DNA of 36,098 nt. It comes from Petrotoga sp. 9PWA.NaAc.5.4. GTDB taxonomy: Bacteria > Thermotogota > Thermotogae > Petrotogales > Petrotogaceae. The notes under the pieces are model-generated. The model ran no database searches. It was not told the origin of the DNA and saw nothing but the letters and a program-made list of their open reading frames with translations. The translations under genes and the position numbers were made by a program. Positions 17,750 through 25,700 of the stretch are shown one piece after another. The first letter of the stretch is position 1; every line of letters starts with the position of its first letter. The stretch is from positions 1 to 36,098 of the forward strand of contig NZ_AZRK01000046.1 of NCBI RefSeq assembly GCF_002895485.1. Reading direction: 5' to 3'.

Positions 17750-18502
17750 ATGAAATTAGTTAGATTTAAAACAAATGATAAGATAAGTTTTGGATCATTA
17801 GAAGGTAGTAAAATTCAGGTTATTCATGGCGATATTTTTGGTGATTTTGAAATAACTAATGAAGAATATAATCTTTCAGAAGTAAAATTATTGTCTCCTT
17901 GTACTCCAAGCAAAATAGTTTGTGTTGGCTTAAATTATCGTGATCATGCTGAAGAAATGAAAGACAACCTCCCAACGGAACCGATTATTTTTATAAAACC
18001 TTCGACCGCTGTTATAGGACCCAATGAAAATATAAAATATCCATCGATGAGTAAGCAAGTTGATTATGAAGCAGAACTGGGTATAGTAATTAAAGACAAA
18101 ATAAGAAATTTAAAAATAGAAGAGGTTAATAAACACGTTTTGGGTTACACATGCTTCAATGATGTAACTGCTCGGGATTTACAGAAAAAAGACGGGCAAT
18201 GGACACGAGCAAAATCTTTTGATACTTTTGCACCTTTTGGGCCAGCTATTGTAACTAATATAGATGCAAGTAACTTAAATATACAACTTTTATTAAATGG
18301 AGAAATAAAACAAAATTCTAATACTAACAAGTTGATATTTTCTATAGAAACCCTTGTCAGTTTTATTTCAAAAATAATGACTCTTTTGCCAGGTGATATA
18401 ATAGCAACTGGAACACCTTCAGGTGTAGGCCCCATGAAAGTTGGAGACAAAATAGAAGTTAGAATAGAAAATATTGGTATTTTAGAAAATTATGTTGTAT
18501 AA
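17750..18502 (+). CDS. Fumarylacetoacetate hydrolase (FAH) family protein
   Basis: A 250-residue metal-dependent hydrolase or isomerase of the FAH superfamily (fumarylpyruvate hydrolase / acylpyruvase-like). Landmarks are VGLNYRDHAEEMK (59-71), IFIKPSTAVIGPNE, the metal ligands in VDYEAELGIVI (E107, E109), FNDVTARDLQ (D138) with FDTFAPFGP, and the C-terminal PGDIIATGTPSGVGPM. The start at 17750 has GGAGG eight bases upstream; an in-frame TTG at 17717 is less likely. It converges on era with 11 bases between stops. The length fits the short single-domain members. The substrate cannot be deduced; proximity to the CoA-thioester operon is not close enough to link them. Confidence 0.9.
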   Translation: MKLVRFKTNDKISFGSLEGSKIQVIHGDIFGDFEITNEEYNLSEVKLLSPCTPSKIVCVGLNYRDHAEEMKDNLPTEPIIFIKPSTAVIGPNENIKYPSMSKQVDYEAELGIVIKDKIRNLKIEEVNKHVLGYTCFNDVTARDLQKKDGQWTRAKSFDTFAPFGPAIVTNIDASNLNIQLLLNGEIKQNSNTNKLIFSIETLVSFISKIMTLLPGDIIATGTPSGVGPMKVGDKIEVRIENIGILENYVV

Positions 18503-18513
18503 TTTTTTGTTTA

Positions 18514-19437
18514 TTATCTTTCTTTTGTAAATTCTGTTTTGTATTCCATGATATTGTTCAATATACTTTCGTTATCTCGCCATTTTTCTTTAACTCTTAC
18601 GTAAAGATCGAGATAGACCTTTTGTTCAAATAATTCCTCAATATCTTTTCTTGCCAATTCTCCTATTTTTTTTATCATAGCTCCATTTTTACCAATTATT
18701 ATAGGTTTTTGGCTTTTTCTTTCAACGTATATCTCTGCTCTTACATATAAAACACCGTTTTCTCTTTCTTTTAGTTCTTCAACAACAACACCTGTTGAAT
18801 GTGGAACTTCTTCTTTTGTTAAAAGGAAGATTTTTTCTCTTATCAATTCGGAAATAATGAATCGTGAAGGCTTATCAGTTATCATATCTTCGGGATAATA
18901 TTGCGGACCATAAGGTAAATGATCTATTATAATTTGCTTTAGTAAGCTTAAATTCTCACCTGTTAAAGCTGAAACACCTAAACTTTCAAAAATATTACCA
19001 CATATGTTTCTTAATTCTTCTGATATTTTTTGAATTTTACCTCTATCTTTCAACTGATCTATCTTGTTAATGACTAATATAGTAGGAACCTTGGAAGCAT
19101 TAATTACTTCCGCTGCTCTTAGATCGGAATCTCTTATACCTTCTTTGGCATCAACAACAAAAAGTATTAAATCAATTCCTCTTAAGGCATTAACTGCTAT
19201 ATTTAACATATATTCGCCTATTTTTCTAAGTGGTTTGTGAATACCTGGTGTATCAACAAAAACTATTTGGTAGTTATCTTCTGTCAAAATACAATTTATT
19301 CTATTTCTTGTAGTTTGTGGTTTTTCAGAGACAATGACAACCTTTTGACCCATTAAAGCATTTATTAATGTCGATTTTCCAACATTAGGTTTTCCTGCTA
19401 CAGTAACAAAGCCGCTTTTAAAGGTGTTTTCTTGCAT
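18514..19437 (-). CDS. era: GTPase Era, 16S rRNA-binding ribosome maturation factor
   Basis: Essential GTPase for 30S subunit assembly; 307 residues, close to the family norm. G1 AGKPNVGKST (14-23), an effector-region TTRNR, G3 DTPGIHKPL, G4 NKID and G5 SAL are all present. The C-terminal KH domain has PIIIGKNGAMIKKIGELARK, which binds the 3' end of 16S rRNA. The ATG at 19437 with AGGAGG is chosen over an upstream in-frame start that would run into the repeat element. It is a lone gene here, with the repeat element end 34 bases upstream of its start. Confidence 0.97.
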   Translation of the reverse strand: MQENTFKSGFVTVAGKPNVGKSTLINALMGQKVVIVSEKPQTTRNRINCILTEDNYQIVFVDTPGIHKPLRKIGEYMLNIAVNALRGIDLILFVVDAKEGIRDSDLRAAEVINASKVPTILVINKIDQLKDRGKIQKISEELRNICGNIFESLGVSALTGENLSLLKQIIIDHLPYGPQYYPEDMITDKPSRFIISELIREKIFLLTKEEVPHSTGVVVEELKERENGVLYVRAEIYVERKSQKPIIIGKNGAMIKKIGELARKDIEELFEQKVYLDLYVRVKEKWRDNESILNNIMEYKTEFTKER

Positions 19438-19470
19438 GTTTCCTCCTATAATTATTTTATATTTTTTACT

Positions 19471-19673
19471 CACTTTAAAAATTCTAAAAAGCTTTTTTAT
19501 GTATATTTTATCGTTTAACTCTTTATAAAATACCTCTTATAACTCTAATCCTTACTAACTATGAATCCATTTAACTTCTTTGCTCCGTGTAGCGAAAGAG
19601 AGAGGGAGGGCTCCGCCCGGGACCCGTTTTAAATTCAAATACTTATTTTTAGAAAATTATCATTTCTAAAGTC
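19471..19673. repeat. MITE-like element, first unit of the array
   Basis: CACTTTAAAAAT (19471-19482) and ATTTCTAAAGTC (19662-19673) bound 203 bases, the same size and layout as the copies at 15686 and 33263. The inner part contains TGTAGCGAAAG and GGGCTCCGCCCGGGACC. The outer end is 34 bases upstream of the era start. Confidence 0.7.
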
Positions 19674-20052
19674 CTTATCTAATCCTTACTAACTATGAAT
19701 CCATTTAACTTCTTTGCTACGTGTAGCTAAAAGGGGGATAGGGCTCCGCCCTGGACCCATTATAAATTCGAATACTTATTTTCAGAAAATTCTCATTTCT
19801 AAAGTCCTTATCTAATTCTTACTAACTATGAATTCTTTAACTTCTTCGCTACGTGTAGCTAAAAGGAGAGAAGAGGGCTCCGCCCTGAACTCACTTTAAA
19901 TTCAAAAGCCTATTTTTAAAAAATTATCATTTCTAAAGTCCTTATCTAATCCTTACTAACTATGAAACCCTTTAACTTTTTCGCTACGTGTAGCGAAAGA
20001 GAGGGGAGGGCTCCGCCCTGGACCTATTATAAATTCGAATACTTATTTTATT
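19545..20052. repeat. Tandem ~134-bp repeat array, 3.8 units
   Basis: Units begin at 19545, 19679, 19812 and 19946 with CTAATCCTTACTAACTATGA or near variants; spacings are 134, 133 and 134. The fourth unit ends early near 20052. Three of the units carry GCTACGTGTAGC (first unit: GCTCCGTGTAGC), which in the last unit extends to a TTTCGCTAC / GTAGCGAAA hairpin. Each unit also has a GGGCTCCGCCC hairpin, and the first three keep the TTTCTAAAGTCC end. The array is non-coding and fills most of the era-his gap. Confidence 0.85.
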
Positions 20053-20198
20053 GGTTAATTTTTCAACTTTAAAAATGTGTTATATAAGTTATATAAACTT
20101 TAAGGTTAGCTAAATCTAAATTAGTAAAATATTTTATCGTTGTATATTTTAATATTTTATTATCTAAAAGTCAAATTTATTGTATATAATATGTAAGA

Positions 20199-20227
20199 TT
20201 GACAAATCTATTTTTTTAATGTATAAT
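20199..20227 (+). promoter_or_regulatory. Histidine operon promoter
   Basis: TTGACA (20199-20204), a 17-base spacer, and TATAAT (20222-20227) give an exact sigma-70-type consensus. Transcription should begin near 20234, about 27 bases before the leader peptide start. Confidence 0.85.
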
Positions 20228-20260
20228 AAAAAAAATAATAAGTTTTAAGGAGCTATTCCT

Positions 20261-20368
20261 GTGAAAAGTTGTGTTTTAATTAATAATATATACAAATTAA
20301 ATTTAAATATTCATCATCATACCTGGCGTGGCCGTTGTAGTTCATGCCAAGTATGTTGTTATTTTTAA
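20261..20368 (+). CDS. hisL: Histidine operon leader peptide (candidate)
   Basis: A 35-codon frame with a GTG start and AAGGAG eight bases upstream. It sits directly behind a consensus promoter and before a strong terminator and the his genes. The middle reads NIHHHTWRGRC: three adjacent CAT codons at 20312-20320, as expected for a ribosome that stalls when charged tRNA-His is scarce. The tail, SSCQVCCYF, is unusually rich in cysteine. The nucleotides of HTWRGRC and CQVC form the arms of an RNA hairpin, so the peptide sequence is probably constrained by RNA pairing. It is analogous to enterobacterial HisL in role but not in sequence. Function is inferred from position and His codons. Confidence 0.75.
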   Translation: MKSCVLINNIYKLNLNIHHHTWRGRCSSCQVCCYF

Positions 20369-20430
20369 AAGAACTCATACAAGGCGAATTATAACCGGTC
20401 ACGTTTAACTCGTGACCGGTTTTTTATTTT
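20319..20430 (+). promoter_or_regulatory. Histidine operon attenuator
   Basis: Arm 1 ATACCTGGCGTG (20319-20330) pairs arm 2 CATGCCAAGTAT (20343-20354) with one mismatch and one G-U. Arm 2 can instead pair arm 3 (GCCAAGTATG 20346-20355 with CATACAAGGC 20376-20385). The terminator is AACCGGTCACG (20393-20403) with CGTGACCGGTT (20411-20421) followed by a T-rich run. CGTGGCCG (20327-20334) in the leader codons can also pair CGGTCACG (20396-20403) of the terminator, a possible direct antiterminator. Stalling at the His codons would cover arm 1. Which pairing actually blocks termination is not resolved, because the arm 2-3 helix does not overlap the terminator stem. Confidence 0.72.
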
Positions 20431-20439
20431 TAATAAAAA

Positions 20440-20499
20440 TAAGCTTTGAATTTAAAGCTAAAAAATTGGCAAAGTTTAAGTTTTAAAATTTCTAAAGTG
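20440..20499. repeat. Repeat-element end fragment between attenuator and hisZ
   Basis: The segment ending in ATTTCTAAAGTG (20488-20499) matches the reverse complement of the outer end of the 15686 element (shared aatttaaa, ggcaaa, tttaagtttt blocks). It places the repeat terminus 36 bases before the hisZ start, downstream of the attenuator. Confidence 0.6.
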
Positions 20500-20534
20500 G
20501 ATAATAATAAAAAACAAGGGAGGATCCTTAAATA

Positions 20535-21320
20535 ATGAAAAAAAACATTTTTGCTGAATCTAAAAATATTTCGAATATTGTAAATTTAATGAGAGACAGC
20601 TTAATAAAAAACGGGTTTTATGAGCTTTTTCCTTCTTCTATAACTAAATATTCTCAAAATTTAAAAAAAGGATTAAAATTTTCTGATGGAAAAAATTTTT
20701 ATCTTATAAAACCGGATGTTACTTCCTGGCTTATAGAAATGGACAAAGTTGAAGGGAAGGAAAAATTGTTCTATGTTGATGAAGTACTCGATGAAAATTT
20801 GAATAGTACCTGGCAATTAGGTTTTGAAATTTTAAACGGTGAAGAGTTAGAAATAGAAAAAGAACTTTTGAAACTTACTATAGATCTTCTTTCACAAATT
20901 GGTATTAAAAATTTTTATATTGATATTAGCTCCATGAAAGTTTGGCAAAATATCTTAAATATGGTTCCCGATTTTAAAGAAGATATTTTAAAAGCAATTG
21001 AACTTAGAAATTTTGAAATTGTTGAAAATCTTCAAATAGATCAAAAAATAAAAAATTACATAGAAGAACTTTTTAATTATAGAGGGAAAAAAACTAACAT
21101 AGAAAAATTAAGAAAAATAATGGATGATGTTAAAGATGAAAGAATATTTGTAGATCTGGGTACGATAAAATATATGGACTACTATGAAGAAGTAGTTTTT
21201 GAAGTATATTCACCTGATAATGGATATCTTTTAGGCAACGGCGGGCAATATAGAATCAACGATAAATATTCTTGTGGAATAGCTTTTAATATCGATGTAT
21301 TAAAGGAGATGAAGAAATGA
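20535..21320 (+). CDS. hisZ: ATP phosphoribosyltransferase regulatory subunit HisZ
   Basis: Catalytically inactive relative of histidyl-tRNA synthetase that forms a complex with short-form HisG and confers histidine feedback on the first pathway step. At 261 residues it is much shorter than the ~390 of many HisZ proteins. The synthetase-like core is seen as IVNLMRDSLIKNGFYELFPS, the motif-2-like YLIKPDVTSWLIEM, and the C-terminal GYLLGNGGQYRIND and SCGIAFNID. Synthetase catalytic residues are not evident. GGGAGG lies upstream of the ATG. The stop overlaps the hisG start (ATGA). The assignment rests on the fold pattern plus the obligatory pairing with the 204-residue HisG that follows. Confidence 0.85.
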   Translation: MKKNIFAESKNISNIVNLMRDSLIKNGFYELFPSSITKYSQNLKKGLKFSDGKNFYLIKPDVTSWLIEMDKVEGKEKLFYVDEVLDENLNSTWQLGFEILNGEELEIEKELLKLTIDLLSQIGIKNFYIDISSMKVWQNILNMVPDFKEDILKAIELRNFEIVENLQIDQKIKNYIEELFNYRGKKTNIEKLRKIMDDVKDERIFVDLGTIKYMDYYEEVVFEVYSPDNGYLLGNGGQYRINDKYSCGIAFNIDVLKEMKK

Positions 21321-21931
21321 GTAACATATCTATAGCTCTGCCTTCCGGAAGACTGTTAAACGATACAAAAAAATTTTTGGAAAAAATAGGAATAAGAATA
21401 CAAACACCAAATTCAAGAGAACTTATTTCATCTTTAGATGGATTCCGTTTTTATTTTCCACGTGTATTTGATGTACCAGTATATGTTGAGAATGGTGTAG
21501 ATTTAGGTATTTGCGGAAGCGACGTTGTCCTTGAAAGAAATAATGATGTATATGTTCCTATAGATTTACCTTTTGGTAAATGCAGAATGAGTGTTATTTT
21601 TCCCCAAGAAAAGGAAGTCCCTTTGGAAGATATGGAGGGTTATAAAATTGCGACTAAGTATCCAGAGATAACAAAATCTTTTTTCTCAAAAAACGGCATA
21701 AAAGTAAAGGTTTTAAAGTTAAATGGCGCTGTGGAATTAGCTGCTAAAACAGGAATAGCTGATGCTATAGTTGATATTGTTGACACAGGAAATACAATTA
21801 AAGCAAACAATCTCAAAGAATCTTATAAAATTATGGATATTTCAGCCGTGTTGTTAGTTAACAGAATCACTCAAAAAACTAAATTTGAAACAATAAATGA
21901 CATTATAAGAAGGATTAAAAAAATAAAATAA
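21317..21931 (+). CDS. hisG: ATP phosphoribosyltransferase, short form
   Basis: Catalyses ATP + PRPP to phosphoribosyl-ATP, the first step of histidine synthesis. The 204 residues are the short form, lacking the C-terminal regulatory domain, and so need HisZ. Recognisable are [35 protein letters not shown], the RMSVIFP strand, and the PRPP loop region [20 protein letters not shown] followed by [12 protein letters not shown]. It is translationally coupled to hisZ and followed 11 bases later by hisD. Confidence 0.95.
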   Translation: MSNISIALPSGRLLNDTKKFLEKIGIRIQTPNSRELISSLDGFRFYFPRVFDVPVYVENGVDLGICGSDVVLERNNDVYVPIDLPFGKCRMSVIFPQEKEVPLEDMEGYKIATKYPEITKSFFSKNGIKVKVLKLNGAVELAAKTGIADAIVDIVDTGNTIKANNLKESYKIMDISAVLLVNRITQKTKFETINDIIRRIKKIK

Positions 21932-21942
21932 GGGGGAAAACA

Positions 21943-23070
21943 ATGAATTTACAAGTATATGTTTCGGAAATATTGGATGACATAAGAAGTAATGGAATAT
22001 CGGCACTAAAAAAATATTCCCAGCAATTTGATAATTATAAAGGACCTTTTGAATTAGAGGAGAAAGAATGGAACATAGACGATGAAATTCTTCAAGAAGA
22101 TAAAAACATAATTGACAGGATAATTAAAAGATTGGAAAATTATCACTCTAAACAAATAAAAGAAGATATAACATACACAAATGAATATGGTTCAATGTAT
22201 GGCTTAATAAAAAGGCCCATAAACCGCATTGGTATTTATGTTCCAGGAGGCAGGCCATTACCGTCGAGTTTGCTAATGGTTGCAATTCCTGCTAAAATTG
22301 CGGGTGTAAAAGATATGATAATAACTTCTTCTCCAAAGAATGGAAAAATTAATCCTTATATTTTATACATAGCTAAAAAATTAAACATTAAAGAAGTATA
22401 TAAAATTGGTGGAATACAAGCTATTGGCGCTATGGCATATGGTATAGGTATGAAAAAAGTCGACAAAATCTTTGGACCAGGTAATCAATATGTAAATGAA
22501 GCGAAAAGACAGGTCTTTGGAGACGTTGGCATAGACAGTCTGGCAGGACCTTCTGAAATCTGCTTAATTGCCGATGAGACTGCAAATAAAGAATATGTTT
22601 TGAATGATCTTCTTTCTCAATTAGAACACGGTTTAGAATCTAAATCTTTCTTATTAACTACCTCAAAACAATTATATGACTATTGTGATAAAAACAGAAT
22701 AGAAAGGTATCTCTTTGATACGTTAGATGAATGTGCTGAAAAAGCAAATGAAATTGCACCAGAACACTTAGAAATAATTACACGAGAACCAGAAAAAATT
22801 GTCCCTTTAATCCAAAATGCCGGAGCTGTTTATTTAGGCGAATATACTCCTGTACCTGCTGCCGATTATTTTTTAGGAGTGAACCATGTTTTACCTACAG
22901 GTAAGGCAGCAAGGTTTTCGTCCGTTTTAAACGTATCAGATTTTATGAAAGAAATGACTATTGCTAAAATAAGTAAAGAAGAATTATTAACAGAAAGATA
23001 TTTAGGCATACGAATGGCAGAAATTGAAGGCATGAACCAGCATAAAAAATCTATGGAGGTACGAAAATGA
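21943..23070 (+). CDS. hisD: Histidinol dehydrogenase
   Basis: Zinc- and NAD-dependent enzyme converting histidinol to histidine, the last two steps. The 375 residues are shorter than the usual ~430. The N-terminus and the loop after [15 protein letters not shown] are trimmed, but the catalytic core is intact: [51 protein letters not shown], the zinc region SQLEHG, the catalytic pair in APEHLEI, and [20 protein letters not shown] site precedes the ATG, and the stop overlaps hisB (ATGA). Confidence 0.95.
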   Translation: MNLQVYVSEILDDIRSNGISALKKYSQQFDNYKGPFELEEKEWNIDDEILQEDKNIIDRIIKRLENYHSKQIKEDITYTNEYGSMYGLIKRPINRIGIYVPGGRPLPSSLLMVAIPAKIAGVKDMIITSSPKNGKINPYILYIAKKLNIKEVYKIGGIQAIGAMAYGIGMKKVDKIFGPGNQYVNEAKRQVFGDVGIDSLAGPSEICLIADETANKEYVLNDLLSQLEHGLESKSFLLTTSKQLYDYCDKNRIERYLFDTLDECAEKANEIAPEHLEIITREPEKIVPLIQNAGAVYLGEYTPVPAADYFLGVNHVLPTGKAARFSSVLNVSDFMKEMTIAKISKEELLTERYLGIRMAEIEGMNQHKKSMEVRK

Positions 23071-23603
23071 TAAGAAAAACAAATGAAACTTACATAGAGA
23101 TAAATAGTTCAGAAAATTTAGTTGTAGATACTAACGATACAGTGCTAAATCACTTATTAAAAACGCTTTTTTATTATATGGAGAAAAATGTAACTATTAA
23201 AGCAAAGTTTGATTTAAAACATCATCTTTGGGAAGATATTGGAATCACGATAGGACAATTTTTGAAAGAAGATATAAAAGATAAAAACATTAGAAGATTT
23301 GGTACTTCTATATTGCCAATGGATGATGCTCTAATTTTAGTTTCTGTAGATATTTCAAGAGTTTATACTAATATAGATATAAATATAGGAACTCAAGAAG
23401 AAGGATTTGAATTAGGAAACTTCAAAGAATTGGTATTCGGTTTATGTAGATCCCTTTCTGCTACTATTCATATAAAACAAATAAATGGAGAAAACGCACA
23501 TCATATAATTGAAGCATCTTTTAAAGCTCTGGGAAATTCGTTAAAACAAGCTTTAGAACTAAGCGAAAAGCTTGAGAGTACCAATAAAGTATATAAGGTA
23601 TAG
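23067..23603 (+). CDS. hisB: Imidazoleglycerol-phosphate dehydratase (divergent)
   Basis: Dehydrates imidazoleglycerol phosphate to imidazole-acetol phosphate. This is the monofunctional type at 178 residues; no phosphatase domain is fused. Metal-site motifs are present as [13 protein letters not shown] and [18 protein letters not shown]. The first motif is unusual: the common LDHML...xHG reads [12 protein letters not shown], keeping the first His but losing the second. PMDDALI matches the PMDEAL segment. The protein as a whole is divergent, but its position between hisD and hisH supports the call. It overlaps hisD by four bases. Confidence 0.88.
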   Translation: MIRKTNETYIEINSSENLVVDTNDTVLNHLLKTLFYYMEKNVTIKAKFDLKHHLWEDIGITIGQFLKEDIKDKNIRRFGTSILPMDDALILVSVDISRVYTNIDINIGTQEEGFELGNFKELVFGLCRSLSATIHIKQINGENAHHIIEASFKALGNSLKQALELSEKLESTNKVYKV

Positions 23604-23614
23604 GAGTGTTTAAA

Positions 23615-24205
23615 TTGCAGAAGATCGTAATTCTAAATGGAGGTGTAGGAAACTTTTCCAATGTACAAAAAGCCATTAATGGCATAATAAGTAATAATAT
23701 AGAAGATATAAAAACAGCAGATAAACTCATATTACCAGGAGTAGGATCCTTTGGAGCTGTATCAAAAAATATTTCACATTTAAAAGAATATATTTTAGAA
23801 CATATCGACAAAAATAAACCTTTTCTTGGAATCTGTTTAGGAATGCAAATGCTTTTTGAAAGTAGCGAAGAGGATGAAGGAGAAGGTCTTTCATATTTAC
23901 CTGGAAAAGTAGTGAAATTTAAAAATATGAAAGTCCCTCACATAGGATGGAACGATGTAGAAATTATTAAAGAATCTCCCATTTTTAAAGGTATATCAAG
24001 TGAAAGTTTCTTCTATTTTGTTCATTCCTATTATGTAGTAACAGAAGAAAAATTTGTAATTTCTTATACCAATTACGAAAGTAAAGGAAATATTTGTAAA
24101 TTTGTCTCAAGTATACAAAAAGGCTACGTCTTTGGAGTTCAATTCCATCCAGAAAAATCAAGTGAAAATGGAATAAAATTGCTGGATAATTTTAAAAAAC
24201 TTTAA
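23615..24205 (+). CDS. hisH: Imidazole glycerol phosphate synthase, glutaminase subunit HisH
   Basis: Class I glutamine amidotransferase that feeds ammonia to HisF. The 196 residues have the catalytic Cys in GICLGMQMLFE and His/Glu in VQFHPEKSS, with the oxyanion-region LPGVGSFGAV and the family motif KVPHIGWNDV. A GTG at 23606 overlaps the TAGGAGTG ribosome site. The TTG at 23615 (MQKIVILNGGVGNFSNV) gives proper spacing and a standard HisH N-terminus, so I chose it. Confidence 0.93.
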   Translation: MQKIVILNGGVGNFSNVQKAINGIISNNIEDIKTADKLILPGVGSFGAVSKNISHLKEYILEHIDKNKPFLGICLGMQMLFESSEEDEGEGLSYLPGKVVKFKNMKVPHIGWNDVEIIKESPIFKGISSESFFYFVHSYYVVTEEKFVISYTNYESKGNICKFVSSIQKGYVFGVQFHPEKSSENGIKLLDNFKKL

Positions 24206-24252
24206 AGAAGTCTCTCAAAATTTATCTTCTAAAAGAAACGGAGGTGACTTGT

Positions 24253-24939
24253 ATAATAAAAGTTATTCCTGCTATAGATTTAATGAATGGTAAAGCCGTA
24301 AGACTTTACAAAGGAGATAAAAATAACAAAAAGGAATATGGAGATCCACTAAAAATAGCTAAAGATTTCTCAAAATATGTAGATTTAATACATATTGTAG
24401 ATTTAGATGGGGCTTTTGAAGGTGAACCTAAAAACCTGCAAACAATTAAGAAAATAATCGAAGAAACAGATGTAAAAGTAGAAGTAGGAGGAGGGTACAG
24501 AACATACGATAGTATAAAAAAAGCATATGACATAGGTGTAAGTTACGTAATAATTGGTACTGCAGCTTTTGATTTAAATTTCTTAGAAAAAGTAACTTCC
24601 TCCTTTTCTAATGTCACTATTAGTTTAGATGTGGAAAACGGTAAATTAAAAACAAAAGGTTGGTTAGAAGAATCTGATATTGATGTAATAGAAGCTTTCA
24701 AAACCTTTAAAAAATATACCAAAAGGTTTATTTACACTGATACCAAAAGAGACGGAACTTTAGAAGGTGTTTCACAAAATATAAAAAGATTTTGGAATGA
24801 TGAAGAATTTGTATATGCAGGTGGAGTAACCAATAAAAAAGATTTAAAAATATTGGAAAACATAGGTTTCAAAGGAGCTATAATGGGTAAAGCGTTATAT
24901 GAAGGTAAAGCAAATATAGAAGAATTGGTGGAGGAATAA
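24253..24939 (+). CDS. hisA: Phosphoribosylformimino-AICAR-phosphate isomerase HisA
   Basis: Half-barrel-duplicated TIM-barrel isomerase of the fourth histidine step. KVIPAIDLMNGKAVRLYKGD is the N-terminal strand with the catalytic Asp. VEVGGGYRTYDSIKKA and the second-half FIYTDTKRDGTLEGVS (second catalytic Asp) follow, with VYAGGVTNKKDL and KGAIMGKALYEG as phosphate loops. The start is uncertain. The strong site GGAGGTGA at 24240-24247 would place initiation at an ATA codon at 24253 or 24256; the only in-frame GTG (24244) lies inside that site, and no ATG is available. Length from 24253 is about 228 residues, slightly under the usual ~240. A sequencing error is the alternative. Confidence 0.93.
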   Translation: MIKVIPAIDLMNGKAVRLYKGDKNNKKEYGDPLKIAKDFSKYVDLIHIVDLDGAFEGEPKNLQTIKKIIEETDVKVEVGGGYRTYDSIKKAYDIGVSYVIIGTAAFDLNFLEKVTSSFSNVTISLDVENGKLKTKGWLEESDIDVIEAFKTFKKYTKRFIYTDTKRDGTLEGVSQNIKRFWNDEEFVYAGGVTNKKDLKILENIGFKGAIMGKALYEGKANIEELVEE

Positions 24940-24941
24940 AA

Positions 24942-25700
24942 ATGCTTACTAAAAGAATAATAGCTGCTCTTGATATAAAAGATGGAAAAGTTGTAAAAGG
25001 AGTGAAGTTTGAAAATATAAAACAAGCTGGAGATCCCATAGAACTTGCAAAGAAATATGAAAAAGATGGGATAGATGAAATAGTTTTCTTAGACATAACA
25101 GCCTCAAAAGAAAAAAGGAAAATTATTAAAGATCTTGTAGAAAAAATATCAAAAGAACTTTTTATTCCATTCACAGTTGGTGGCGGATTGCATACAGTAG
25201 AAGAAATGTTAGAAATAATAAAAAGTGGTGCAGATAAAGTATTCATAAACACAGCAGCAGTAGAAAATCCAAGTCTTATAAAAGAATCTTCAAAAATTAT
25301 TGGAAGTTCTAACGTCGTTGTAGCTATAGATGCTAAAAAAGATATAACCCTCAACAAATATATAGTTTACACTCACGGCGGAAGTAAAAGAACAACCTTA
25401 GATGCCATAGAATGGGCCAAAAAATGTCAAGAACTTGGCGCGGGAGAACTGCTTGTAACGTCTATGGATACAGATGGAGTTAAAAAAGGATATGATCTGG
25501 AATTGATTAAAAATATAGCACAATGTGTAGAAATACCTGTTATTGCTTCAGGTGGAGCAGGAAATGTAAAAGATTTTTGCGATGTTTTTCAAGTCGGTGC
25601 AGATGCTGCTTTGGCCGCTTCAATTTTCCATTATGGTACATATACACCTTATCAACTTAAAACAGAATTGAAGGAGTTGGGAATAAATGTTAGACTTTAA
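24942..25700 (+). CDS. hisF: Imidazole glycerol phosphate synthase, cyclase subunit HisF
   Basis: TIM-barrel cyclase that partners HisH to make imidazoleglycerol phosphate and AICAR. The 252 residues match family length. Catalytic Asp in RIIAALDIKDGKVVKG (usually CLDVKDG; the Cys is Ala here) and the second Asp in VVVAIDAKK are present. FTVGGGLHTVEEM, VTSMDTDGVKKGYD and VIASGGAGNVKDF are the phosphate-binding loops. It starts two bases after the hisA stop, with GGAGG in the hisA end, and overlaps hisIE by 14 bases. Confidence 0.96.
   Translation: MLTKRIIAALDIKDGKVVKGVKFENIKQAGDPIELAKKYEKDGIDEIVFLDITASKEKRKIIKDLVEKISKELFIPFTVGGGLHTVEEMLEIIKSGADKVFINTAAVENPSLIKESSKIIGSSNVVVAIDAKKDITLNKYIVYTHGGSKRTTLDAIEWAKKCQELGAGELLVTSMDTDGVKKGYDLELIKNIAQCVEIPVIASGGAGNVKDFCDVFQVGADAALAASIFHYGTYTPYQLKTELKELGINVRL

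Noticed and set aside
19545-20052. Possible CRISPR array
   Set aside because: The entire ~134-bp unit repeats, with no short repeat alternating with unique spacers and no cas genes nearby.
24878-25357. 159-codon minus-strand reading frame inside hisF
   Set aside because: It lies opposite a clear HisF with intact motifs, has no ribosome site and low-complexity hydrophobic composition.
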